This document shows positions 1 through 6,833 of a stretch of 14,882 nt of DNA, in pieces (position 1 is the stretch's first letter; the number at the start of each line of letters is the position of its first letter). The translations under genes and the position numbers were made by a program. The notes beneath the pieces were generated by a model. That model made no database searches. It saw only the letters and a list, made by a program, of their open reading frames with translations, and was not told the DNA's origin. This stretch comes from CAIOSQ01 sp041178225 (GTDB taxonomy: Bacteria; Pseudomonadota; Alphaproteobacteria; CACIAM-22H2). The DNA lies in contig JBEGVV010000141.1 in NCBI GenBank assembly GCA_041178225.1, positions 1-14,882 of the forward strand, read 5' to 3'.

Positions 1-510
1 GCGCGGGGGGGCCGGCGCGCCGCCCGGCGCGGCGCGCAGCGCGGCGCCAAGCCCCGGCCCCGCCGCGGCGAGGGCGGCGGTCGCCGACATGCCGGGCGCG
101 GCCGCGACGAGGGCGGGCAGCGTCGGGCCGAGCGCCCAGGCATGGGGCAGGCGCGCGCCGATCGCGTCGCGGACCGGCGCCCCGGCGAGGCGGGCGACGC
201 CGTGGCCGGGATCGGCGACGAGCTCGCCCGCGAGGCACAGCGCGAGCTCGCGCGCGAAGCTGGTCTTGCCGCCGCCAGCCGGGGCGACGAGGAGCAGGCC
301 GCGCTCCTCCTGCGCCATCTCCAGCGCGGTGAAATGGACCGGCGCCTCGGGCGCGGCGCCACGCTCGCGCAGGCTGCGCAGCCCCTTCGCCGCCTTGTCC
401 TCGCGCGTGTAGGCGACGATGCGCGGCAGCAACGCCCCGCGCGCGTGGTCGCGATGGCTCTCGAGCAGCGCGCGCGCCGCGTCGAGCCAGGGCCGCGCGC
501 CCGGGCTCAT
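1..510 (-). CDS. P-loop NTPase-like protein, N-terminal part, cut by the window edge
   Basis: This frame is open from an ATG at 510 to the left edge (170 codons, no stop), so only the N-terminus is visible. Residues 1-70 are Arg/Ala-rich and probably helical. Residues 71-75 are a hydrophobic strand (GLLLV), followed by APAGGGKTS at 76-84. This looks like a Walker A loop of the NACHT/AAA type, but the usual first Gly is Ala. The rest is Ala/Pro/Gly-rich, and no Walker B is reached. The ATG overlaps the TGA of the upstream VOC gene by 4 bp (ATGA), so the two are probably translationally coupled. I do not recognise the family. A nucleotide-binding role is inferred from the one motif. Frame openness, coding-like codon use and the overlap support it being a real gene. 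Confidence 0.7.
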   Translation of the reverse strand, partial: MSPGARPWLDAARALLESHRDHARGALLPRIVAYTREDKAAKGLRSLRERGAAPEAPVHFTALEMAQEERGLLLVAPAGGGKTSFARELALCLAGELVADPGHGVARLAGAPVRDAIGARLPHAWALGPTLPALVAAAPGMSATAALAAAGPGLGAALRAAPGGAPAPPR

Positions 511-890
511 CGGAACAGCGCGGCGACGGCCGGGTCGTGGAAGCGCTGGATCTCGAGCGCGTAGCCGGCGGGATCGCGGAAGAAGAAATGGTCGCAGAAG
601 CGCCCGCGCCGCAGCTCCGTCAGCTCGGGCACGCCGGCGGCGGCGAGGCGCGCGTGCCAGCCCTCGACGTCCTCCGCGACGATGGTGAAGAGCGCGGCGC
701 TCCGCGGCTGGTGGCGCAGGTGGCCGCGATTGCCGTCGACGATGCCGAAATAGGAGTTGGGGGCGACGCGGTAGATGCGCGCGAGCCCCTGGTCGAGCAC
801 GAGCTCGAAGCCGAGCTTCTCCTCGTAGAAGCGCGCGATCGGCGCGATGTCCTCGTAGTAGAAGAAGGTGATCGCGTAGTCGGTCTTCAT
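507..890 (-). CDS. VOC/glyoxalase-fold family protein
   Basis: This is a 127-residue protein of single-unit vicinal-oxygen-chelate size. The family pattern is clear: FYEEKLGFEL at 21-30 and a C-terminal FFFRDPAGYALEIQRF at 102-117, which carries the usual terminal Glu (E113). VOC members include glyoxalases, dioxygenases, thiol transferases for antibiotics, and metal-free binding proteins. The first ligand position, around residues 8-10, is Thr/Phe rather than His, and the middle position near 67-70 is hydrophobic. A complete His/Glu metal site is therefore not evident, and a non-catalytic or atypical role is possible. A strong AGGAGG (897-902, minus strand) lies 6 nt before the ATG. The gene follows the leaderless binding protein by 22 bp and overlaps the next gene by ATGA. 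Its substrate is unknown, though a link to the sulfur or conjugate theme of the locus is possible. Confidence 0.85.
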   Translation of the reverse strand: MKTDYAITFFYYEDIAPIARFYEEKLGFELVLDQGLARIYRVAPNSYFGIVDGNRGHLRHQPRSAALFTIVAEDVEGWHARLAAAGVPELTELRRGRFCDHFFFRDPAGYALEIQRFHDPAVAALFR

Positions 891-912
891 GGCGTTCCTC
901 CTGAAGGCTGCG

Positions 913-2301
913 TCAGCCGATCGCGAGCGTGCCCTTCGCGTCGAGCGCGAGCGGTGGCGCGCCGGGCCGCGCCGCGGCCAGCGCGACGGGATGGGCGATG
1001 TAGAGCCAGGGCGGGTTCTGCTGCAGGCGCCGCAGGCAGGCCGCGTAGGCGGCCTCGCGCGCCTCGTGCGAGACGGCCGCGTTGGCCGCCGCGACGAGCT
1101 CCTGCGTGGGGGCGTCGTGGTAGCCCTGCCACCATACCGCGCGCTGCGCGCTCGAGATCTTGTCGTCGAGCACGCGGAAGGTGCTGTGCGGCGAGGAATC
1201 GAAGATCGCGAGGTCGCCGATGCGCTTGCGGCCGACCTGGCGCGCGTATTCCGGCCGGTCCTCCTCCGTCTCGATCGCGACGCGGAAGCCGATGCGCTCC
1301 AGCGCGTCGGCGACGAAGCGGCTGACCTGCGGCGAGCGCTCCGGCATGTGCGTGGGCGTGCGCAGCAGGAGGTCGCGCGGGCCGCCCAGCCCCTCGACCA
1401 GCGCGCGCGCGCGGCCGGGGTCGAAGGGGATCGGCGCGAGGGCGGCGGTCGCCATGCCGAGATGCGCGGGGCTCACGATCGTGGTCGACGGCACGGCGAG
1501 CCCGCGGAAGACGTCGCGCACGAGCGCCGCGCGGTCGACCGCGAGGTTCGCGGCGAGCCTGGCCTCCGGCGCGGCGAAGGCGCCGGCGCCGCAGTTCAGG
1601 TAGTACATGACCGACAGGGTGCTGGTCGCGGAGAGCCAGCGCCAGCGGTCGTCGCGCGCCGGCGGCTCCTCCATGTGGTCGAGCTGCATGGCGAGGTCCG
1701 CCCTGCCGGCGCGCAACCGCTCCCAGCGCGCCTCGGGGCCGGGCACGCAGTCGAGCACGACCCGCCGCACGCCACCGGGCGCCACGCCGACGGCCTCCAG
1801 CACCGCGCGCTCCCCGGGCGAGATCTCCGCGATGCGGTAGGGCCCGGTCCCCAGCGTCGCGCGTCCGTCCGGCGCCAGCCGCGGGACATGGAACTCCGAG
1901 AACACGTCGAGGATGTCGGCGAAGGGATGCTCGCTCTCGACCAGCACCGTGCGGTCGTCGGGCGCCGAGATCCGCGTGCGCGCGAGGTAGCGCGCGTACG
2001 ACCACTTCATGCCGAACATGTCGACCGAGGCGAGGATGCCCTCGACGAAATCCAGGACGTGGCCGGCGCGGAACGGCGCGCCGTCGTGGAAGGCCGCGCC
2101 GTCGCGCACGCGGAAGCGCCAGCGCCTGCCCTCGGCGTCGTGGCTCCAGGACCCGAACAGCCCCGGCCGCGCGTGGCCGCGCTCCCAGCCGACCAGCGGC
2201 TCGAAGGCGAGGCGCTTGAGCGTGAGGATGCTCGTGTCGTCGGTCACGCGCGTCGCCGGCAGGGCGTCGACCTTCGCGAGCGCGATCGCCAGGGTGGACA
2301 T
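913..2301 (-). CDS. Family-5 extracellular-type solute-binding protein without signal peptide
   Basis: A 462-residue protein of the SBP_bac_5 (DppA/OppA/NikA) family. Near the N-terminus it has the mature-domain opening (TLAIALAKVDALPATRVTDD), then FEPLVGWE, a WRFRVRDGAAFHDGAPF segment near 62-76, a GTGPYRI segment, and a C-terminal GYHDAPTQELVAAANA stretch. These are the usual landmarks in order. It starts where mature binding proteins start. There is no hydrophobic leader, lipobox or Tat motif. The start is firm: a GGAGG (2309-2313) stands 7 nt before the ATG, and an in-frame TGA (2320-2322) lies only six codons upstream. That same TGA ends the preceding permease, so both genes share one frame. 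A cytoplasmic ligand receptor, chaperone or sensor role would fit, but that is inference. It is the second binding protein of this operon; the first, at 4219-5775, has a normal signal peptide. Confidence 0.9.
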   Translation of the reverse strand: MSTLAIALAKVDALPATRVTDDTSILTLKRLAFEPLVGWERGHARPGLFGSWSHDAEGRRWRFRVRDGAAFHDGAPFRAGHVLDFVEGILASVDMFGMKWSYARYLARTRISAPDDRTVLVESEHPFADILDVFSEFHVPRLAPDGRATLGTGPYRIAEISPGERAVLEAVGVAPGGVRRVVLDCVPGPEARWERLRAGRADLAMQLDHMEEPPARDDRWRWLSATSTLSVMYYLNCGAGAFAAPEARLAANLAVDRAALVRDVFRGLAVPSTTIVSPAHLGMATAALAPIPFDPGRARALVEGLGGPRDLLLRTPTHMPERSPQVSRFVADALERIGFRVAIETEEDRPEYARQVGRKRIGDLAIFDSSPHSTFRVLDDKISSAQRAVWWQGYHDAPTQELVAAANAAVSHEAREAAYAACLRRLQQNPPWLYIAHPVALAAARPGAPPLALDAKGTLAIG

Positions 2302-2304
2302 CGA

Positions 2305-2313
2305 CCTTCCTCC
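2305..2313 (-). promoter_or_regulatory. Ribosome binding site fixing the leaderless SBP start
   Basis: On the minus strand this reads GGAGGAAGG, a strong Shine-Dalgarno core ending 3-7 nt before the ATG at 2301. With the in-frame TGA at 2320-2322, it shows that the binding protein really begins without a secretion signal and is not a mis-called longer gene. Confidence 0.75.
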
Positions 2314-2319
2314 GCTTCG

Positions 2320-3168
2320 TCAGTCGGCAGGCCGGCGGCGCGGATCGAGCCATTCCGCGAGGCCATCGCCGATGAGGTTGAACGCCATGACCGCGAGCAG
2401 GATGCCCGCGCCAGGCGCGAGCGCGACCCATGGCGCGCTGCGCACGAAGTCGAGGTTGATCGACACGTCGGCGCCCCACTCGGCCGCCGGCGGCTGCGCC
2501 CCGAGCCCGAGGAAGCCGAGGCTGGCGGTCTGCAGGATCGCGGCGCCCAGCGCGAGCGTCGCCTGCACGAAGAGCGGGCCGACGCCATTGGCGAAGACGT
2601 AGCGCAGCAATATGCGGCTGCGCGGCAGGCCGAGCGTGACCGCCGCCTCCACGTACGGGCGCGCGGACACGCTGACCGCCTGCGCGCGCGCCACGCGCGC
2701 GAACTGGGGCATGAGCGTGATCGCCACCGCGAGCATCGCGTTCTCGAGGCTCGGGCCGAACGCCGCGGCGAGCGCGATCGCCAGGACGAGCGAGGGGAAG
2801 GACAGCATCGCGTCGGCGAGGCGCATGACCACCGCGTCGACCCAGCCGCCCGCGAAGCCGGAGACCATCCCGATCGTCGCGCCGGCCACGAAGGCGATCG
2901 CCACCACGCCGCAGCCGACGACGAGCGTCACGCGGCCGCCATGCAGGACGCGCGCGAGCACGTCGCGCCCGAGGGAGTCGGTGCCGAGCCAGAAATCCGC
3001 GCCCGGGGGCGCGAGCCGCCGGAGGATGTTGAGTCGCGTCGGCGAGGCCTCGTAGACGAGCGGCCCCGCCACGACGCAGAGCACGATCGCCGCCAGCAGC
3101 ACGCAGCCGAGCGCCGCGAGCCGGTTCGTCCGCAGGAACGCCACGAGCTCCGCCATGGCGCCGCTCAC
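2320..3168 (-). CDS. ABC transporter permease, DppC/OppC type
   Basis: Inner-membrane permease of a peptide/nickel-type (family 5) ABC importer, 282 residues, normal for DppC. Visible landmarks are a first membrane helix at about 18-38; the DppC-type periplasmic signature GTDSLGRDVLARVLHGGR (62-79); further helices at about 82-104, 118-137, 143-157 and 205-222, with the last around 247-266; and the EAA coupling loop YVEAAVTLGLPRSRILLRYVF (172-192), which contacts the ATPase. The called start is a GTG that overlaps the previous permease stop as GTGA (3165-3168), typical of coupled DppB-DppC pairs. An ATG at 3156 is the alternative and loses only four residues; neither has a strong Shine-Dalgarno. 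It pairs with the permease at 3165-4172 and most plausibly with the fused ATPase at 6834-8642. Transported ligand is not determinable. Confidence 0.93.
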   Translation of the reverse strand: MSGAMAELVAFLRTNRLAALGCVLLAAIVLCVVAGPLVYEASPTRLNILRRLAPPGADFWLGTDSLGRDVLARVLHGGRVTLVVGCGVVAIAFVAGATIGMVSGFAGGWVDAVVMRLADAMLSFPSLVLAIALAAAFGPSLENAMLAVAITLMPQFARVARAQAVSVSARPYVEAAVTLGLPRSRILLRYVFANGVGPLFVQATLALGAAILQTASLGFLGLGAQPPAAEWGADVSINLDFVRSAPWVALAPGAGILLAVMAFNLIGDGLAEWLDPRRRPAD

Positions 3169-4172
3169 CGCAGGCGGCCGCGCACGCGCGGGTCGAGCGC
3201 CGCGTGGACCAGGTCGACGACGAGCGACGTGGCCATGTAGATCAGGGCGAAGACCAGCGTCGTGCCCTGGATGACCGGGAAGTCGCGGTTGCGGATGGCC
3301 TCGAACATGTACCTGCCGATGCCCGGCCAGGCGAAGATCGTCTCGGTGAGGATCGCGCCGCCGAGCATCTCCGCGGACTTGAGCCCGACGACGGTGACGG
3401 CGGGCAGGAGGGCGTTGCGCAAGGCGTGGACATGGACGACCCGCGCGCGCGCCATGCCCTTCGCGCGCGCCGTGCGCACGTAGTCCTCGCCGAGCGTCTC
3501 GAGCATGCTGTTGCGCACGTAGCGGCCCAGCGTCGCCGCGAGGAACGCCGCGAGCACGGCGCAGGGCAGGACGAGATGCGCGAGCGCCCCGCGGGCGGCT
3601 GGCCAGTCGGCGCGCAACAGCGCGTCGACCACCGCGAACCCCGTGATCGGCGCGTCGAGGGCGAGCGCGCTGGCGCGCCCGGAGACCGGCAGCCAGCCGA
3701 GCCAGCTGGCGAAGACGAGCTGGAGGACGAGCGCGAGCAGGAAGGCCGGTATCGACACCCCGACGAGCGAGACCAGCCGCAACGCGTGGTCGAGCGGGCC
3801 GTTGGCCCGGGTCGCGCAGGCGACGCCCAGCGGGACGCCGACGAGGATCGCCACCAGCGTCGCCAGCAGCGTGAGCTCGATCGTCGCCGGCAGCCGCAGG
3901 AGGATCTCCCGCAGCACCGGCTCGCCGGTCTTCAGCGACGTGCCGAGGTCGCCGCGCGACAGCGCCGAGACGTATTCGACGAATTGCAGCGGCGCCGGCA
4001 GGTCGAGCCGCAGCTGGTCGCGCAGCGCCGCGACCTGCTCCTGCGTGGCGCCCGGGCCGAGCAGCACCACGGCCGGGTCGCCCGGGATGGCGCGGACCAG
4101 CGAGAAGACGATCGCCAGAACCAGCGCCAGCACGGGGACGAGCGACGCGAGCCGGCCCGCTACGAAGGCCAT
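3165..4172 (-). CDS. ABC transporter permease, DppB/OppB type
   Basis: First permease of the family-5 importer, 335 residues, typical for DppB. The N-terminus shows the usual helix followed by the RAIPGDPAVVLLGPGAT segment (27-43) and the GDLGTSL motif (74-80). Helices follow at about 97-120, 132-157, 200-215, 258-275 and 300-324. The coupling (EAA) loop runs YVRTARAKGMARARVVHVHALRNALLP at about 231-257, and the FAWPGIGRYMFEAIRNRDFPVIQG stretch near 280-303 is diagnostic for DppB. The gene starts with ATG 47 bp after the secreted binding-protein stop, behind a weak G-rich Shine-Dalgarno, and its stop overlaps the DppC start. A putative GC hairpin sits in the gap upstream. Its place between binding protein and DppC marks a standard transporter operon whose ATPase has moved to a divergent unit. 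Confidence 0.94.
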   Translation of the reverse strand: MAFVAGRLASLVPVLALVLAIVFSLVRAIPGDPAVVLLGPGATQEQVAALRDQLRLDLPAPLQFVEYVSALSRGDLGTSLKTGEPVLREILLRLPATIELTLLATLVAILVGVPLGVACATRANGPLDHALRLVSLVGVSIPAFLLALVLQLVFASWLGWLPVSGRASALALDAPITGFAVVDALLRADWPAARGALAHLVLPCAVLAAFLAATLGRYVRNSMLETLGEDYVRTARAKGMARARVVHVHALRNALLPAVTVVGLKSAEMLGGAILTETIFAWPGIGRYMFEAIRNRDFPVIQGTTLVFALIYMATSLVVDLVHAALDPRVRGRLR

Positions 4173-4189
4173 CGCGCCCCCCGGGCCGG

Positions 4190-4211
4190 CCGCGCCGCCG
4201 CGCGGGCGCGG
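4190..4211 (-). promoter_or_regulatory. Possible stem-loop between binding-protein and permease genes
   Basis: CCGCGCC (4190-4196) and GGCGCGG (4205-4211) form a perfect 7-bp inverted repeat with an 8-nt loop, 7 nt downstream of the binding-protein stop. No T-run follows, so it is not a classical terminator. Such stems between binding-protein and permease genes often protect the upstream mRNA. In DNA this GC-rich, short stems occur by chance. Confidence 0.35.
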
Positions 4212-4218
4212 TGCGCCG

Positions 4219-5775
4219 TCACTGCTTGGAGACGCCCCAGTACTCGTTCAGCGGCGGCGCGCTGTTGATCACCAGGCCGCGCACGTTGGAGCGCGCGAAG
4301 ACGATCAGCTTCGGGCTGAACAGGAAGGCGCCGGGCGCGCGCGCGAGGATGTCCTCCTGGAGCTTGAAGTAGAGCGCCTTGCGCTCCTCCATAGACACCG
4401 TCTGCTGGGCCTTGAGGATCAGGGCGTCGAGCGCGTCGTCCTTCGGGAAGCGGAAGGTCATCGCCGTGTCGGCCAGCGAGGACAGGTAGCCGATCGTGAT
4501 GTGCGCGTCCGGGTCGTTGTACCAGGGCTGGCGGCCGTCGAGCGCGAGGTCGAAGTTGCCGCTGGTGTGGAGCGCGCGCAGCGCCGGGAACTCGGTCTGC
4601 TGGATCGTGACGCCGATGCCGACATCCGCGAGGTTCGCCTGCACGAAGGTCGCCACGGCGCCCCAGAGCGCGCCCTGGAAGGTGTAGAGCGGCACCGTCA
4701 GCGTGCCCGGCCGCACGCCGGCCTCGGCGAGCAGCCGCCTGGCGAGCGCGGGATCGTACTTGGGCGCGAGCTCGCGGATCCTCGGGTTGAAGGCCCAGCT
4801 GTTGGAGGTCAGCGGCCCGTAGACGCGGTCGGCGGTGTTGCCGAACACGCCCTGCAGCAGGCCGTCATAGTCGATCGCGTGCATCACCGCGCGGCGCACG
4901 CGGACGTCCGCGAAGGGGCCGGTCGTCTTCTTGTTGTTGAACTCGAGCTGCCGGATGATCTGGCTCGGCACCTCGATGATCGAGACGTTGCGGTTGCTGC
5001 GCAGCGCCTGGATTGTCTCCGCGGGGATCGCCGCCAGCTGCCCCGCCTGCTGGATGACGTCGACGCCGCCATTCTCGAGCTCGAGCCGGCGCGTCGAGGC
5101 GTTGGGGATGATCCGGTAGACGAGCCGGTCGAGCTTCGGCGCGCCGCGGAAATAGCCCGGGTTGGCGTCGAGCACGATGTTCGTGTCCGCCTGGCGCGAG
5201 CGGAACGCGAAGGGCCCCGTCCCGACGGGGTTCACCGCGAACTGGTCGCCATGCTTCGCCACCGCCGCCGGGCTGACGATCGCCGATTGGGGCTGGGCGA
5301 GGATCGACAGGAAGGCCGGGTAGGGCTCGCGCAGGACGATGCGCACGACGCGCGGCGAGACGACGTCGATCCCGGAGATCAGGTTGAACGAGGCCTGCGC
5401 GAAGGGGTTCATCCCCTTCGTGCGCTCGAGCGAGAACTTCACGGCGGCGGCGTCCATCGTCGTGCCGTCGTGGAACTTCACGCCGTCGCGCAGCTCGAAC
5501 TCGAAGCTGCGTCCGTCGGGCGACACGCTCCAGCGCGAGGCCAGCCTGCCCTCGAGGGCGTCGAAGGCCGGGGGCGTCCAGGCGACCAGGGTGTCGAAGA
5601 CGTTGAGGATGACCTCGCTGCCGATCGGCTCGGCGCGGTTCGCGCCAGGCTCGAGGCCGACCGCATCCGAGGGCACGGCGACGACGAGCGTGCGCGACGC
5701 GTCCTGGGCATGGGCGGGGGCGTGCAACAGGGGCAGCGCGGCGACCGCTGCGAGCAGGCGACGGGAAATCGGCAT
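4219..5775 (-). CDS. Periplasmic family-5 substrate-binding protein (peptide/nickel/opine type)
   Basis: A 518-residue SBP_bac_5 protein, full length for the family. Residues 1-23 form a Sec signal peptide: RR at 5-6, a hydrophobic core LLAAVAALPLL, and AHA before Gln24. The mature part shows the family order: TLVVAVPSDAVGLEPG; FDTLVAW; FELRDGVKFHDGTTMDAAAVKFSLER; NPVGTGPFAF; and, late, a YLSSLADTAMTFRFPKDDALDALI segment. Three ATGs stand in a row (5781, 5778, 5775). The GGAGG at 5782-5786 directly abuts the first, so only the third has normal spacing (6 nt), and I chose it. The protein should deliver ligand to the DppB/DppC pair downstream. Sequence alone does not separate dipeptide, glutathione or other ligands. 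It lies 113 bp below the sulfurtransferase, with its own possible promoter in that gap. Confidence 0.94.
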   Translation of the reverse strand: MPISRRLLAAVAALPLLHAPAHAQDASRTLVVAVPSDAVGLEPGANRAEPIGSEVILNVFDTLVAWTPPAFDALEGRLASRWSVSPDGRSFEFELRDGVKFHDGTTMDAAAVKFSLERTKGMNPFAQASFNLISGIDVVSPRVVRIVLREPYPAFLSILAQPQSAIVSPAAVAKHGDQFAVNPVGTGPFAFRSRQADTNIVLDANPGYFRGAPKLDRLVYRIIPNASTRRLELENGGVDVIQQAGQLAAIPAETIQALRSNRNVSIIEVPSQIIRQLEFNNKKTTGPFADVRVRRAVMHAIDYDGLLQGVFGNTADRVYGPLTSNSWAFNPRIRELAPKYDPALARRLLAEAGVRPGTLTVPLYTFQGALWGAVATFVQANLADVGIGVTIQQTEFPALRALHTSGNFDLALDGRQPWYNDPDAHITIGYLSSLADTAMTFRFPKDDALDALILKAQQTVSMEERKALYFKLQEDILARAPGAFLFSPKLIVFARSNVRGLVINSAPPLNEYWGVSKQ

Positions 5776-5781
5776 CATCAT

Positions 5782-5786
5782 CCTCC
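5782..5786 (-). promoter_or_regulatory. Ribosome binding site that selects the third of three tandem ATGs
   Basis: GGAGG on the minus strand ends immediately at the first ATG (5781). Spacing is 0, 3 and 6 nt to the ATGs at 5781, 5778 and 5775, so the last is the best start for the signal-peptide-bearing binding protein. Confidence 0.65.
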
Positions 5787-5814
5787 GGGAAGGCGCGCGG
5801 GACGGCCGCGCGAC

Positions 5815-5832
5815 GTCCGCGCGACCGCGGAC
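5815..5832 (-). promoter_or_regulatory. Leader stem-loop upstream of the secreted binding protein
   Basis: GTCCGCG, loop of 4, CGCGGAC: a perfect 7-bp hairpin in the untranslated leader, about 29 nt before the GGAGG. It could stabilise the mRNA 5' end or attenuate transcription. No T-run or ligand-aptamer pattern was seen, so its role is unassigned. Confidence 0.35.
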
Positions 5833-5843
5833 CCGGCTCCTCA

Positions 5844-5870
5844 ATAACAAGCGCTCCGCGCGACGGGCAA
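5844..5870 (-). promoter_or_regulatory. Candidate promoter for the binding protein-permease operon
   Basis: The only A+T-rich patch in the 113-bp gap is at 5841-5850. On the minus strand it offers TGTTAT (5849-5844) as a -10, with TTGCCC (5870-5865) 15 bp upstream as a -35. Spacing is short and matches are partial. It would let the transporter operon be transcribed apart from the sulfurtransferase. Confidence 0.3.
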
Positions 5871-5888
5871 GCCGCGCGCCCGCATGGC

Positions 5889-6746
5889 TCAACCTGGGAG
5901 CGCGCCCCTGGCGACGGGGCGCGCGGGATCGCCGACCCAGGCCGACCACGAGCCGACATACATCGCCGCCTCGATGCCGATCGCGGCCAGCGCCAGCACG
6001 GTGACCGCCGCCGACATGCCCGCCCCGCAATAGACGCCGACGGGACGCGTGCCGTCGGCGCCGAGCGCCCGGTACATCTCCCGGAGGGTCTCGTCGTCGG
6101 TGAAGTGGCCGGGATCGGTGAGGTTGTCGGGGGCGGGCGCGCTCAGCGCGCCGGGGACGTGGCCGCGCGGCGGCTGGCCGGGCGCGCTGCTGCCGCCGAT
6201 GTAGTTGGGCCGGATGCGGGCGTCGATCAGCACGCCCGAGCGCGCGAGCGCCTGCGCGCCATCGGCGTCGAGCTCGGGCATGTGGCCGGGCGAGAGCTCG
6301 ATCGCGCTCGGCGCGGGACGCCCGGGCGCGTGGGCCAGCGGCAGCCCGGCCGCGATCCAGCCGGGAAGGCCGCCATCGAGGACGCGCACGTCGGCGATCC
6401 CGGCCCAGCGCAGCACCCACCAGGCGCGCGCGGCGGTCATGCTGCGATCGTCGTCGTAGACGACGACCATCCGGTCGCGCCGCAGGCCCCAGCGCCGCGC
6501 CGCCTCCTGCAGGTCGCCGATCGCGGGCAGGGGGCGCTGCCCGCCAGAGGCGCTGGGCGGCCCCGCGAAGTCGGAATAGGCCTCGGCATCGACCGCGCCC
6601 GGGACGCGGCGCGCGCGGTCGGAGAGGCGGCCCGTGTACGGATTGACCGACTGGACCGCGACGATCGCGGGGTCCGAGCCCGCGTCCATCATCGCCTTCA
6701 GCTCCGCAGGCGTGACCAGAACGCGTGCGCGCTTGCGACCTTCCAT
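5889..6746 (-). CDS. Two-domain sulfurtransferase (rhodanese / 3-mercaptopyruvate type)
   Basis: A 285-residue tandem rhodanese-domain protein, normal length for cytoplasmic thiosulfate or 3-mercaptopyruvate sulfurtransferases. The inactive N-terminal domain carries RVPGAVDAEAY, then VVVYDDDRSMTAARAWWVLRWAG and VRVLDGGLPGW. The catalytic domain has VLIDARIRPNYIGG, RGHVPGA and the loop VYCGAGMSAAVTVLAL, where Cys240 is the expected persulfide-bearing residue. It ends with the typical YVGSWSAWVGDPARPVARG. The loop CGAGMS is closer to the CGSGVT of mercaptopyruvate enzymes than to the CRKGVT of thiosulfate enzymes, so the former is favoured but not certain. The start ATG at 6746 has GGGAGG 6 nt upstream. 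It diverges from the ABC ATPase across 87 bp. The likely role is handling sulfur released from an imported compound, perhaps by the MalY-like enzyme nearby. Confidence 0.93.
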   Translation of the reverse strand: MEGRKRARVLVTPAELKAMMDAGSDPAIVAVQSVNPYTGRLSDRARRVPGAVDAEAYSDFAGPPSASGGQRPLPAIGDLQEAARRWGLRRDRMVVVYDDDRSMTAARAWWVLRWAGIADVRVLDGGLPGWIAAGLPLAHAPGRPAPSAIELSPGHMPELDADGAQALARSGVLIDARIRPNYIGGSSAPGQPPRGHVPGALSAPAPDNLTDPGHFTDDETLREMYRALGADGTRPVGVYCGAGMSAAVTVLALAAIGIEAAMYVGSWSAWVGDPARPVARGALPG

Positions 6747-6770
6747 CGACGCCTCCCTGCCGGACGCGGC

Positions 6771-6803
6771 GATATAGACACCGCCCGGAGCGACGGACAA
6801 GAT
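6771..6803. promoter_or_regulatory. Overlapping divergent promoters between sulfurtransferase and ABC ATPase genes
   Basis: Leftward, TTGTCC (6800-6795) and CTATAT (6777-6772) are 17 bp apart and fit a sigma-70 promoter for the sulfurtransferase. Rightward, TAGACA (6775-6780, 5 of 6 to the -35 consensus) and CAAGAT (6798-6803) are also 17 bp apart and face the ATPase gene. The -10 of each overlaps the -35 of the other, so the two units would compete for polymerase or share one regulator. No regulator gene for this pair is in the window. Confidence 0.45.
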
Positions 6804-6822
6804 CCGCCGCGCCATTTCACGC

Positions 6823-6826
6823 GGAG
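6823..6826 (+). promoter_or_regulatory. Shine-Dalgarno supporting a TTG start
   Basis: GGAG at 6823-6826 lies 7 nt before the TTG at 6834. No in-frame ATG lies near the start of the conserved ATPase domain, and the next candidate is a GTG at 6840, so TTG is the best-supported start. Confidence 0.6.
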
Positions 6827-6833
6827 CGGGCGC

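Noticed and set aside
887..2479. A longer minus-strand frame as an alternative to the leaderless binding protein, possibly hiding a signal peptide
   Set aside because: It is in a different frame, is Arg-rich without domain similarity and offers no hydrophobic leader. The true frame is closed by TGA at 2320-2322.
889..3240. A 783-codon plus-strand open frame opposite the binding protein and permease
   Set aside because: Arg/Glu/His/Asp-rich low-complexity product, no recognisable domain, fully antisense to two well-conserved genes.
3643..5847. A 734-codon plus-strand open frame opposite the secreted binding protein
   Set aside because: Composition typical of reverse-complement reading of GC-rich coding DNA; no motif, no ribosome site.
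6105..6833. N-terminal extension of the fused ATPase back to 6105
   Set aside because: The extension is antisense to the sulfurtransferase and shows no domain; the ATPase domain begins right after the TTG at 6834 with GGAG upstream.
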